In this document: positions 9,761 through 18,900 of the stretch, piece after piece
Numbering within the stretch: position 1 is the stretch's first letter
How the letters are laid out: the number at the start of each line of letters is the position of its first letter
Assembly: GCF_001652725.1 (NCBI RefSeq)
Contig: NZ_LWHJ01000011.1
Location: forward strand, 620,001-684,000
Length of the DNA stretch: 64,000 nt
Origin: Pedobacter psychrophilus
Lineage (GTDB): Bacteria; Bacteroidota; Bacteroidia; Sphingobacteriales; Sphingobacteriaceae
Direction: 5' to 3'
Notes under the pieces: generated by a model
The model's input: the letters and a program-made list of their open reading frames with translations, nothing else
Told to the model about the DNA's origin: nothing
Database searches by the model: none
Position numbers and translations under genes: made by a program

Positions 9761-9810
9761 AGAAGTAATTAATATTTAGTAGTGAGTAGAAAGCTTTGAG
9801 TAAATGTATA

Positions 9811-9842
9811 AAAAGGGAGGTATTTTAAAATGCTTCCCTTTT
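9811..9842. terminator. Shared hairpin terminator between convergent genes
   Basis: AAAAGGGA at 9811-9818 pairs with TCCCTTTT at 9835-9842, flanked by A-rich sequence on the left and T-rich on the right, so it can act in both directions. The right arm overlaps the TAA stop of the small minus-strand gene at 9841. Confidence 0.7.
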
Positions 9843-10053
9843 ATTTTTCACTTAAATGATCAAAACCGTCTTCATCTTGGAAAGATCTTTTACTGATGAT
9901 ATCTCCATCATCTTCCCAAATCCGGCTAAAGAAAGTCTGCTCATTTTGTATTCTTTTTATCAAAGAGCTAATAAAAGATAAATCAAAATCACTTTTATTT
10001 AACTTTAAAGTATATTCTTGATCTGTAATTTCTAATATAGAGTTTGTCATCAT
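9841..10053 (-). CDS. Small acidic protein of unknown function
   Basis: 70 residues, starting MMTNSILEITDQEYTLKLNK and ending SFQDEDGFDHLSEK. The composition is ordinary for a soluble protein (mixed helix and strand, acidic), with no membrane helix or signal peptide. It stands alone, convergent with the TPR-like gene and sharing a terminator hairpin with it. I do not recognise the family. It is kept as real because it fills the space between the hairpin and the next upstream region and has normal codon use; the call remains uncertain. Confidence 0.5.
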   Translation of the reverse strand: MMTNSILEITDQEYTLKLNKSDFDLSFISSLIKRIQNEQTFFSRIWEDDGDIISKRSFQDEDGFDHLSEK

Positions 10054-10242
10054 TTCTTAATTAAAATACCTGATATAGAAGTTTTTAAGTTCATAAATCG
10101 TACCAATTTAAAAACCTATCACACTTCTCTAATATAAATTTGCTTTTTTAAGTAAATGTTAATAAAACATTATTTTTATATCTCAAATACATCAATTTAA
10201 AATCTATTTTGTTTAAAATTTAGGGCATTTTAATAATTAAAA

Positions 10243-10899
10243 ATGACGGCATATGAAGTTTATCAAATCAATATTTTAAGAAAAATCGCCATCTTTTTTT
10301 CTGCTTTTGTTATCCCATTTCCTATATATTATTTATTAGTTTGGATAGGTTTAAATGAAATTTATTGTAGAAGATTTAGTGCGATTTTATTTTTGTTGCT
10401 GCTTGCAACATATATGTTTTTTCAAAAGCATTTATTAAAATATTATGCTAAAAAAGTAACGCTAGTTTTGAAGCAACCAATTGTTCTAATTATTTATTCA
10501 TCTGATAGTGAGTTAATTTTAGATAAAATAGACAGATGGGATTATGGATTAACAAAGGATAATATGACTATTTTAAAATTGAGAAATAATGGAGAAAGGA
10601 TGAGATTGTTTTTTTATACAGATCATACATTTGATAATTTTTTAACCCAGTTTAGGTTATCAATTAAAGAAAACAATTTAGGAAATCCATATCCCATAAA
10701 AAGGATAAGGAAAGAATTTTATGAATCTAACTTCAGTAAAGCAATCTTTATACTGTTATACGCTATAAATATTATTTTTATAGCGATGTATATTTATGAT
10801 TATCCAGCGCAAAGGTTCGGAATTGGATTTTGCTTTTCTTTGGTTGCTACCATTTGTTATGGCCTATTACAAGCTGCAGGAAAAAGCATGGAAGATTGA
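10243..10899 (+). CDS. Unknown membrane protein, four predicted helices
   Basis: 218 residues. Two hydrophobic helices lie at the N-terminus (IAIFFSAFVIPFPIYYLLVW, FSAILFLLLLATYMFF) and two at the C-terminus (AIFILLYAINIIFIAMYIY, IGFCFSLVATICYGLLQAA), with a soluble stretch of about 90 residues between them that contains DRWDYGLTKDNMTILKLRNNGE. The middle part could be a small PH-like beta fold facing the cytoplasm, but I cannot support that further. There is no operon partner on either side. I do not recognise the family. Confidence 0.62.
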   Translation: MTAYEVYQINILRKIAIFFSAFVIPFPIYYLLVWIGLNEIYCRRFSAILFLLLLATYMFFQKHLLKYYAKKVTLVLKQPIVLIIYSSDSELILDKIDRWDYGLTKDNMTILKLRNNGERMRLFFYTDHTFDNFLTQFRLSIKENNLGNPYPIKRIRKEFYESNFSKAIFILLYAINIIFIAMYIYDYPAQRFGIGFCFSLVATICYGLLQAAGKSMED

Positions 10900-11171
10900 T
10901 TTTATTACATCATAGCGAAACAAAATTGAATAAGAAAACATATCATAATTATTAGGTTAAAAGCTAAGCCTATCACAATAAAAATTGCAAATTCTTTGTC
11001 GATCATAAATAGATGATGTTATAGGGATATATGCATCCCAAGTATTTAATAGATGTAAATGCTGGATAACAGAAATCGACCCTTAATTAATGGATTGGAA
11101 AGAAACTTGTATATGAGCCTTTAATTTATTGATATGTGCTAATTTCGACTGGATTTTGAAATATTAAGGCA

Positions 11172-11201
11172 TAAAAAAACTCATCTTTATAGAGATGAGT
11201 T
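11172..11201 (-). terminator. Rho-independent terminator, minus strand
   Basis: AACTCATCT at 11178-11186 pairs with AGATGAGTT at 11193-11201 around a 6-base loop. On the minus strand the hairpin is followed by a run of seven T. Confidence 0.7.
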
Positions 11202-11221
11202 CTTCAATAATTAATAAAATG

Positions 11222-11252
11222 AACTTACGAAGTTTTTGAAACTTCGTAAGTT
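11222..11252. repeat. Perfect 14-bp palindromic hairpin
   Basis: AACTTACGAAGTTT at 11222-11235 pairs perfectly with AAACTTCGTAAGTT at 11239-11252 over a 3-base loop (TTG). It starts 7 bases past the lysS stop. It may be part of the lysS terminator or a copy of a dispersed palindrome; no second copy was found in this window. Confidence 0.75.
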
Positions 11253-11259
11253 TTAAAAT

Positions 11260-12978
11260 CTACTCAAACCAAGCCATTACTTCATCTTTTGTAGGAATTG
11301 CAATTTCTAATTTTAGTTTCTTACGCATTCCTCCCAAATCATTAAAAACTTTATTGGGGTTTGCGGCTTTTAATTCTTCTGGTGTATTAAATCCCATTTT
11401 TCTTAAAACCGGAACCCATTCGTTAGGAATTCCTAAATTAATAAAATCATCATCTGTATAAACCTTAGCTTTTTTCTCGGCTCTCATTTGAGGGAAAAAT
11501 AATACTTCTTGTATGCTGCTCTGGTTTGTCATCATCATTACCAAACGATCAATCCCAATACCTAAACCAGATGTTGGTGGCATTCCATATTCCAAAGCCC
11601 TAATGAAATCATCATCCATCGCCATGGCTTCATCATCACCACGGGCCGCTAATTTCAGTTGCTCTTCAAAACGCTCTTTTTGGTCAATGGCATCATTTAA
11701 TTCTGAATAAGCATTTGCTATTTCTTTTCCGTTCACAAATAGCTCGAAACGCTCTACCAAACCTTCTTTGCTACGGTGTTTTTTAGCAAGCGGCGTCATT
11801 TCAATTGGATAATCTGTAATGTATGTAGGTTGAATTAGTTTATCCTCTACTTTTTCGTTAAAAATTTCATCAACTAATTTACCTTTCCCCATACTATCAT
11901 TCACCTCAATTCCCATCTCTTTACAGGTATCTCTTAAAGCAATTTCATCCATTGCAGAAACATCAACCCCAGTAAATTTTAAGATAGAATCATACATAGA
12001 AAGTTTTTCATAAGGACCAGCAAAATCGATTACATTTTCACCGACCTGTACAGTAGATTTTCCATGAACAGCAAAGGTGATTTTTTCTAGGCACTCCTCT
12101 ACCATGCCCATCATCCAAATATAATCCTTGTAGGCCACATAAATTTCCATCGCCGTATACTCAGGATTGTGGGTTCTGTCCATTCCCTCGTTCCTAAACA
12201 TTTTCCCGAACTCATAAACGCCATCAAAACCCGCAACAATTAGCCTTTTTAGGTAAAGCTCATTAGCTATACGCAAAAAAAGCGGCATATCTAAAGTGTT
12301 ATGGTGGGTATTAAATGGACGAGCAGCTGCGCCACCATGTACGGCTTGCAAAATTGGCGTTTCCACTTCCATCCAACCTTGGTCGTTAAAATAATTACGC
12401 ATGGTGCTAATTACTTTAGAGCGGATTTTGAAAATCTCCTTGTACTCTGGGTTTACCGTTAAATCTACATAACGCATTCTGTAACGCATCTCAGGGTCGG
12501 TAAAACCATCATAAATATTACCATCATCATCACGTTTAACGATAGGTAAAGGTTTGAGAGATTTAGAAAGTACTTTAAATTCAGAAACATGGATAGAAAT
12601 CTCGCCAGTTTGGGTGGTAAAAACATATCCTTTTACACCAATAAAATCGCCAATATCCAATAGTTTTTTAAAAACGATATTGTACATCGTTTTATCATCA
12701 TCAGGGCAAACATCATCTCTACGAATATAAGCCTGAATACGGCCTGTAGTATCTTGAAGTTCGACAAAAGAAGCGTTTCCCATAATCCTACGGGTCATGA
12801 TGCGGCCAGCTAAACTGATGGTTTTATAAGCCGTTTTATCCTTTTCGTAGTTTGTTAAAATATCTATAGCATTGGCGTTAACCTCAAATTCCTCGGCAGG
12901 ATAAGGGTTTATGCCTAATTTTCTTAATTCGTTTAAAGACTCACGTCTTTGTATTTCCTGTTCTGAAAGTGCACTCAT
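11260..12978 (-). CDS. lysS: Lysyl-tRNA synthetase, class II
   Basis: 572 residues. It charges tRNA-Lys with lysine. An N-terminal OB-fold anticodon-binding domain (about residues 50-150, with SLAGRIMTRRIMGNASFVELQD) is followed by the class II catalytic core: motif 2 FRNEGMDRTHNPEYTAMEIY and motif 3 GLGIGIDRLVMMM. About 65 extra residues follow motif 3, ending in a small helical domain (VPVLRKMGFNTPEELKAANP) that is longer than in the E. coli enzyme; this tail is, as far as I remember, common in Bacteroidetes. A -7-like box sits 18 bases upstream. Confidence 0.98.
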   Translation of the reverse strand: MSALSEQEIQRRESLNELRKLGINPYPAEEFEVNANAIDILTNYEKDKTAYKTISLAGRIMTRRIMGNASFVELQDTTGRIQAYIRRDDVCPDDDKTMYNIVFKKLLDIGDFIGVKGYVFTTQTGEISIHVSEFKVLSKSLKPLPIVKRDDDGNIYDGFTDPEMRYRMRYVDLTVNPEYKEIFKIRSKVISTMRNYFNDQGWMEVETPILQAVHGGAAARPFNTHHNTLDMPLFLRIANELYLKRLIVAGFDGVYEFGKMFRNEGMDRTHNPEYTAMEIYVAYKDYIWMMGMVEECLEKITFAVHGKSTVQVGENVIDFAGPYEKLSMYDSILKFTGVDVSAMDEIALRDTCKEMGIEVNDSMGKGKLVDEIFNEKVEDKLIQPTYITDYPIEMTPLAKKHRSKEGLVERFELFVNGKEIANAYSELNDAIDQKERFEEQLKLAARGDDEAMAMDDDFIRALEYGMPPTSGLGIGIDRLVMMMTNQSSIQEVLFFPQMRAEKKAKVYTDDDFINLGIPNEWVPVLRKMGFNTPEELKAANPNKVFNDLGGMRKKLKLEIAIPTKDEVMAWFE

Positions 12979-12995
12979 TAAATCAAAAATTTGGG

Positions 12996-13003
12996 CAAAA
13001 ATA
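12996..13003 (-). promoter_or_regulatory. -7 promoter box for lysS (tentative)
   Basis: CAAAAATA on the plus strand is TATTTTTG on the minus strand, a match to TAnnTTTG. No TTG is found at the right distance, so the assignment is weak. Confidence 0.3.
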
Positions 13004-13054
13004 CGTTTTTAAAATTTGATGATGAAAAATTATCTGAGGTGATATTTGTCTGAA

Positions 13055-13207
13055 TCTTGATTTTCTCGATTTAAGGATTAACAAGATTAAACCTATCAAA
13101 CTTTAATTAGTGAAATGTTGAGAATATTTTTAATTCAGATTAATGTTTAATTAGTGAATTAGTGGCAAGAAAACTTTGTATCCTCAGTGAAAAACTCCGT
13201 TAGCTCT
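13055..13207. repeat. Degenerate intergenic repeat remnants
   Basis: Two stretches look like worn copies of short dispersed repeats: the first carries GATTTAAGGATTAACAAGAT, with GATT/AGGATT/AAGATT periodicity, and the second reads TTTGTATCCTCAGTG and on to CTCTGTGGTTAAC. Both resemble short low-complexity repeats that I remember from intergenic regions of Bacteroidetes. No coding potential is seen. Confidence 0.4.
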
Positions 13208-13211
13208 GTGG

Positions 13212-13742
13212 TTAACTACTCAGCTTAACATAAAAGTCCCAAAGAACAATCCCTGTACTAATCACAATATTAAATGAATGCTTAGTTCCAAATTGAGGGA
13301 TTTCTATACAAGTATCTATATGTTGCATCACATCTTCACTCACACCATTTACCTCATTACCAAAAAATAAAGCATATTTTTCATCAGCTTTAGGCTGATG
13401 GTCTAATAAACTAATGCTGTTTTCTGCTTGTTCTATGGCAACAATTTTATAATTGTCCGCTTTAAGCTGATTTACAGCATCAATTACATTTTCAAAATAC
13501 AGCCATTTAATAGATTGTGTTGCACCTAAAGCAGTTTTTTCTATTTCACGGTGAGGAGGCTGGGCGGTTATTCCGCATAAGTAAATGGCTTCTACGGCAA
13601 ACCCATCTGCAGTTCTAAACGCAGAACCGACATTATGTAAACTCCTTACATTATCTAAAACGATAACGATAGGTAATTTTTTTTGCTCTTGAAATTCTTC
13701 AACAGTTGGTCGGTTTAGCTCGTCAAGTTTTAGTTTCCTCAT
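13212..13742 (-). CDS. SpoU/TrmH-family RNA 2'-O-methyltransferase
   Basis: 176 residues, a compact SPOUT enzyme without the N-terminal L30-like domain. The three SpoU motifs are present: NVRSLHNVGSAFRTADGF (motif 1), FGNEVNGVSEDVM (motif 2) and IPQFGTKHSFNIVISTGIVLWDF (motif 3, with S/N in the SAM-binding knot). It methylates a ribose in tRNA or rRNA; the exact site cannot be read from sequence. A -7-like box lies 6 bases upstream of the start. Confidence 0.92.
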   Translation of the reverse strand: MRKLKLDELNRPTVEEFQEQKKLPIVIVLDNVRSLHNVGSAFRTADGFAVEAIYLCGITAQPPHREIEKTALGATQSIKWLYFENVIDAVNQLKADNYKIVAIEQAENSISLLDHQPKADEKYALFFGNEVNGVSEDVMQHIDTCIEIPQFGTKHSFNIVISTGIVLWDFYVKLSS

Positions 13743-13747
13743 TGTTA

Positions 13748-13755
13748 CAAATATA
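13748..13755 (-). promoter_or_regulatory. -7 promoter box for the SpoU gene (tentative)
   Basis: CAAATATA on the plus strand is TATATTTG on the minus strand, a match to TAnnTTTG. It lies only 6 bases from the ATG, so the transcript would be nearly leaderless. No TTG partner is placed properly. Confidence 0.3.
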
Positions 13756-13818
13756 AGATGTGGTTTTTGTTTTCTTTAAAAACGAAGAACCAATTTTTGT
13801 ATAATGGTGTGAGTTGGA

Positions 13819-13902
13819 TTTTGCGTTAACGATTGCAGTGGCATCCTTTTTTTCTTTTCAGAAAAAAAGATACAGCGGAAAGCGTGTTAAAACGCCCAAA
13901 TT
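13819..13902 (+). repeat. Dispersed hairpin repeat, copy 1
   Basis: About 84 bases beginning TTTGCGTTAACGATTG. The core hairpin is CTTTTTTTCT, loop TTTC, AGAAAAAAAG (10-bp perfect stem). A second small stem, GCGT/ACGC, lies near the right end before CCCAAAT. Copy 2 is at 60542-60624 in inverse orientation and a more diverged copy 3 at 27098-27185. Non-coding in all three places. Confidence 0.85.
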
Positions 13903-13977
13903 AAATTTCTTCCTAAAATACTATGTCAAAAAAATCTATTTTAAAACGATAAAATTAATTTAAGGATATTTGCAGCA

Positions 13978-15300
13978 ATGGAAAATGGAATTGATAAATC
14001 ATCGCTATTAAAGCAATTAAATATAAAGGCGCTAAACCCAATGCAATTGGCAACGGATAAAGCGATACAAACCGGTAAAGATGTGATGGTTTTATCATCG
14101 ACAGGGTCGGGGAAGACGTTGGCATTTTTAATTCCACTTTTGTATAAGTTAAAAAAAGACTTAAAAAAAGTACAAATTTTGGTGATTGTTCCGTCAAGGG
14201 AATTGGCTTTACAGATAGAGCAAGTTTTTAGATCGTTGCAATCTGGTTTTAAGGTAAGTTGCATTTATGGCGGGCATTCGACAAAAACAGAAGGGCAAAG
14301 TCTTTCAGAAACGCCTTCAGTAATTATTGGTACGCCGGGTAAAATTAGCTACCACATTAGAAATGAAAATTTTGACCCCACAGGTGTAGAATTTTTAATT
14401 TTAGATGAATTTGATAAATCGCTAGAGATGGGATTTCAGGTAGAGATGGAATTTATCATCCAATCTTTAACCAAACTGAAACAAAAAATACTGACTTCGG
14501 CGACAAAAATGGAGGAGTTGCCAAATTTCGCAAAGGTTGATAATTTAACTTATGTCAACTTTTTGAAGGATGAAGGAAACAGTCCGCAGTTGGCTTTAAA
14601 GGTTTTACATTCAAAATCTAAAGAGAAATTAAAGTTGTTGATGCAGGTGGTTTCAGAATTCCCGAAAGGGCCAACTTTGATTTTTTGTAACCATAGGGAA
14701 GCGGCAGAAAGAGTAAGTGATATTTTATGGAATAAAGGAATGAGTAATGGAATTTATCATGGTGGGATGGACCAACCTGACAGGGAAAAAGCTTTAGTGA
14801 AATTTAGAAACGGAACTTTTTCTGTTTTGGTAACGACAGATTTAGCTTCCAGAGGTTTAGATATTCCAGATGTGCAGCAAGTTATTCACTATCAAATTCC
14901 GTTTACGGAAGAATCTTTTACGCATAGAAACGGCAGAACTGCAAGGATGAAAGCCACAGGAAAAGCTTATTTGCTTTTAGCCGACGAAGAATATAAGCCG
15001 GATTATGTAAAGGGAAAAACCATTGAAGTTGAGGTGGTTGAGGACTTTAAAATGTTTGACCCTAGCGACTGGAATACGATTTATATTGCTGCTGGCAAAA
15101 AGGATAAAATCAATAAAATTGATGTGGTTGGTTTGTTATACAAAAAGGCAAATCTGCAAAAAGAAGATATTGGTTTAATTGAAGTTTTTGACCACATGAG
15201 TTATGTTGCGGTTAAAAGAGTAAAAGTTAATTCAACGCTTTCGCTGATTAAGCCTGAAAAAATAAAGGGTAGAAAATATAAGATTGGTGTTGATGAATGA
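13978..15300 (+). CDS. DEAD-box RNA helicase with DbpA-like C-terminal domain
   Basis: 440 residues. RecA domain 1 carries SSTGSGKT (motif I), LVIVPSRELALQ (Ia), GTPGK (Ib), LDEFD (motif II, DEFD rather than DEAD) and SAT (III). Domain 2 has FCNHREAAERVSD, VTTDLASRGLDIP (V) and HRNGRTAR (VI). The last 75 residues (IDVVGLLYKKANLQKEDIG to IKGRKYKIG) match the DbpA RNA-binding domain that directs E. coli DbpA to 23S rRNA hairpin 92. So a role in 50S ribosome assembly is likely. The DEFD variant should still bind ATP and Mg. Confidence 0.93.
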   Translation: MENGIDKSSLLKQLNIKALNPMQLATDKAIQTGKDVMVLSSTGSGKTLAFLIPLLYKLKKDLKKVQILVIVPSRELALQIEQVFRSLQSGFKVSCIYGGHSTKTEGQSLSETPSVIIGTPGKISYHIRNENFDPTGVEFLILDEFDKSLEMGFQVEMEFIIQSLTKLKQKILTSATKMEELPNFAKVDNLTYVNFLKDEGNSPQLALKVLHSKSKEKLKLLMQVVSEFPKGPTLIFCNHREAAERVSDILWNKGMSNGIYHGGMDQPDREKALVKFRNGTFSVLVTTDLASRGLDIPDVQQVIHYQIPFTEESFTHRNGRTARMKATGKAYLLLADEEYKPDYVKGKTIEVEVVEDFKMFDPSDWNTIYIAAGKKDKINKIDVVGLLYKKANLQKEDIGLIEVFDHMSYVAVKRVKVNSTLSLIKPEKIKGRKYKIGVDE

Positions 15301-15352
15301 TGATTTTTTTTGAAGCTAAAAATTGATGATATTTAAATTTAAAATATAGATT

Positions 15353-15808
15353 ATGAAAAAAGCGATAATGATATTAACCTTTTTGGTTTTAGGCTTAACT
15401 ACAGCACTAAAGGCACAAGAAAAGGAAATTTTTCAAACCGAAGATGGCGCAATTAAAGGTTACGATGTTGTTGCTTACTTTAAAGAAAATAAAGCTGTAA
15501 AAGGTAATAAAGACTTTAGTTATGATTGGAACGGTGCTAAATGGTATTTTAGTTCTAAAGAAAATATGAAAGCTTTTAAGGCTTCACCAGATAAATATGC
15601 TCCCCAATATGGTGGATATTGTGCTTTTGGTTACGCTCAAGGTCATGCTTCTCCAACTGAGCCAGATGTTTTTTCTGTTATAGATGGGAAATTATATTTA
15701 AACTATAATCAAAAAGTTCAGCAAATGTGGACTAAAGACATCCCAGGTTTTATAATTAAAGCAGATAAAAATTATAAAGTCGAAAAGGAAAAGAAGAAAG
15801 ACAATTAG
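15353..15808 (+). CDS. Secreted YHS-domain protein
   Basis: 151 residues with a signal peptide (MKKAIMILTFLVLGLTTALKA, cleavage after KAQ or ALKA). The mature part has the YHS pattern: IKGYDVVAYF, then WNGAKWYFSSKENMKAFKASPDKYAPQYGGYCAFG. The family is often linked to metal handling, with Tyr, His and Cys-containing motifs, but the biochemical role is poorly defined. It is probably periplasmic. It ends before a clear terminator, so it is likely monocistronic or the tail of the helicase transcript. Confidence 0.88.
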   Translation: MKKAIMILTFLVLGLTTALKAQEKEIFQTEDGAIKGYDVVAYFKENKAVKGNKDFSYDWNGAKWYFSSKENMKAFKASPDKYAPQYGGYCAFGYAQGHASPTEPDVFSVIDGKLYLNYNQKVQQMWTKDIPGFIIKADKNYKVEKEKKKDN

Positions 15809-15831
15809 TTAAATGTTCTAAGTCAAAATAG

Positions 15832-15864
15832 CAGCTAATTTTCATAAAAAATTAGCTGTTTTCT
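15832..15864 (+). terminator. Rho-independent terminator after the YHS gene
   Basis: CAGCTAATTTT at 15832-15842 pairs with AAAATTAGCTG at 15848-15858 over a 5-base loop, followed by TTTT. Confidence 0.75.
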
Positions 15865-15951
15865 ATTGCAAGAAAAAGCGTTAAATTACACTCCCAATTT
15901 AAACCATTCTAGAAATTTTTCGTCTGTTAATAAAATTGGCCTAAACACACA

Positions 15952-18900
15952 TTGATACCTCATTCTAGAAAAATCATATTCCTATTTTTAATAGGCTTTT
16001 TATCTGTATTTAACTGCTTAGGGCAAGGTTCTTCTAATAAGGGAACTGACTTTTGGCTTGGATATGGAAAGCATGTTTCTGTAGGTGACATGGTTTTATA
16101 TATTACCTCAGATGTAAATACTACAAGTACAGTAACAATTCCAGCCCTCGGTTTTTCTCAAACTGTTTCGGTTGTGGCAAATACTGTTGTTCCTGTAGAT
16201 ATCCCCACTTCTGCACATTTAAATGTAGATGGGTTATCCAATAATGGTATTCATGTAACCTCTTTAAAACCTGTTATTGTTTATGCCCATATTTATGATT
16301 CTTCTGTTTCTGGTGCAACGCTGGTTTTACCAGTAAACACTTTGGGGAAAGATTATTATTCTATTAATTACAAACAAATATCTAATTCGAACGGAGCGGT
16401 TTCCTGGTTTTTTGTGGTTGCTGTTGAAGATAATACCACTGTTGAAATTACACCAACTCAAGATACACAAAGTGGATGGACAGCAAATACTACTCACACC
16501 GTAACACTTAATAAAGGTCAGATTTATAATGTATTAGGTAAATTTACAAATAGTGGCGGAAATTCTTACGGAGGAGATTTAACGGGCTCAAGAATTAAAT
16601 CTATTTCCTCTAACGGAACTTGTAAAAAAGTTGCAGTTTTTTCTGGAAGTAGTAAAATCTCTATTAACTGCTTGTCTTATAATTTTCCTAATACTACAGC
16701 GCCCGGTTCTGCAGATAATTTAATCCAACAAGTTTATCCTACCTCCACATGGGGTAAGAATTTTATTACAGTTCCTGAAAAAGACAGAAATTTTGTGATT
16801 TATAGGGTATTGAAAAGTGACCCTACTGCTATTGTGAAATTAAACGGGGTAGTTATTGCATCAACCAGTTTTGTAAATAATCTTTATTACGATTTTGCTT
16901 CCCAACAAGTAGACCAGGTTACTTCAGATAAACCAATTCAACTGGTACAATATGCAGTTACGCAAAATAAATCTATTACTTGTAGTAATGCCGGCGGGGA
17001 TGTGGGAGATCCTGAAATGATTTATTTGAATCCTTTAGAACAAACCCTCACTCAAATCACTATGTATTCTACACCGCGATTTTTAATAACTAAGCATTTC
17101 ATAAATGTGGTCATTAAAAATGAAGGAGTGGCAAATTTTAAATTGGACGGAGTAAATGCTTCAAGTAATTTTTCAGTTGTACCAGGAAATCTACAATATT
17201 CTTATGCGCAATTATCTGTACAAGCAGGTACGCATAACTTATCTTCTGATGTTGGTTTCAATGCCATTGCTTATGGTTTTGGAGCTGCGGAATCCTATGG
17301 TTATGCAGCAGGTGCAAATTTAACTTCTTTTGGAATTGATCCTGTTAAAAACGGTACTGATTCTACAAGTGTGGCAACCGGATGTGTTGGTACACCTTAT
17401 AATATAAATTTAAAATTACCTTATGAACCATTAGACCTTCAACTAGATAAGTTAGATGGCACTGGTCTAAAATATATCACCGTAAATAAAATTGGACAAT
17501 CTACAAAAGATGGAGTGATAACTTATGTTTATTCTTTGCTTCCAAATTTAGTTTACACAAAAGATAGCACCTACACTTACAAGGTTAGAACCACAAAACC
17601 ATCTGCTGATGATTGCGGTACTGGTGATGAATTTACTTTTGATTTTATCGTAAATCCAAAACCAGTTGCAGATTTTAACGTTTCATCACAATCTTGTTTT
17701 GGTGATTCTGTAAAATTTACAAATGTAGTAGTTGATAATAAGATTGTATTACAAGAATATTTATGGGATTTTAACAGTGAAGGAAGTTCGACTTTGCAAA
17801 ATCCAAGTTTTAAGTTTCTTACCACAGGAGTTAAGAACATTAGATTTTCCGTAAAATCCCAAGATGGATGTTGGTCTGATATAACAACTAAAACTACAGA
17901 TGTCATGCAGTTACCTGTAGTCTCATTTACTACTTCGGCAATTACCTGTTTAAATCAAGCAATACAATTCACAGATGCTACAACAGCGGTTGGACAAACT
18001 ATTTCATCTTGGATATGGGATTTTGGAGATGGTTCAGCAAAATCTAATGTTCAGAATCCAACGCATGCTTATAATACTGTTGGAAATTATAATGTTACTT
18101 TAACAGTTATTACAAACTTGGGCTGTACCAACAAATTGTTGAAACCAATTAAAATTAACTCTTTACCAATTGTAGATTTTGATACTCCAGACATATGTTT
18201 AAATGATGCTTCTGCTAAATTCACCAATAAATCTACTATTGATGATAACTCTACTTTAAGTTACGTTTGGGATTTTGGAGACAATAATTCAACTCCGGCA
18301 AATAATACCTCAACACAGCCAAATCCTTTACATAAATATACACAAGCTAAAAACTATGATGTAAAATTAACAACAACAAGTGCCAATGGATGCGTAACTA
18401 CGTTATCGAAAGTATTTACTGTTAATGGAAGTACGCCAAAATCAAATTTTGAAGTTTTAAATGACACTAAATTATGTAGTGATCAAATTGTGAGTTTTAG
18501 GGATGTTTCCACTGTCGATTTTGGCGAAATAACCAAAATAGAATGGATTTACGATGATTTACAACCCACACTAATAGATACTGATAACGATCCAAACAAA
18601 AGAACAGATGTAGCGAAAATTTATACACATCAATATCCGGTTTTTTATTCTCCAGCAACTAGAAGTGTTATAGTAACCATGAAAGCATATTCTGGTGTTT
18701 TATGTGTAAGCACTATTTCTAAAACTATTATTTTAAAAGCGATTCCAAAACCAGATTTTGCATTGCCAAATGCTTGTTTGCCTAATGGCGAGGCAAAATT
18801 CACTAATAATTCTACATTTAATAATTCTACAACAGGTTTAACTTATGCATGGGATTTTGGAGATAATCAAAATAATACTTCAACAGATAAAGATCCTATC

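Larger units (their letters stand above)
10900..11259. other. 360-bp non-coding gap holding two hairpins
   Basis: No credible reading frame was found. The left 270 bases show nothing recognisable. The right end holds two inverted repeats downstream of lysS (listed separately), which probably end lysS transcription. Confidence 0.6.

Noticed and set aside
17577-17906. Minus-strand frame of about 109 codons inside the first giant gene
   Set aside because: Arises from the reverse of a PKD-coding region; no domain features.
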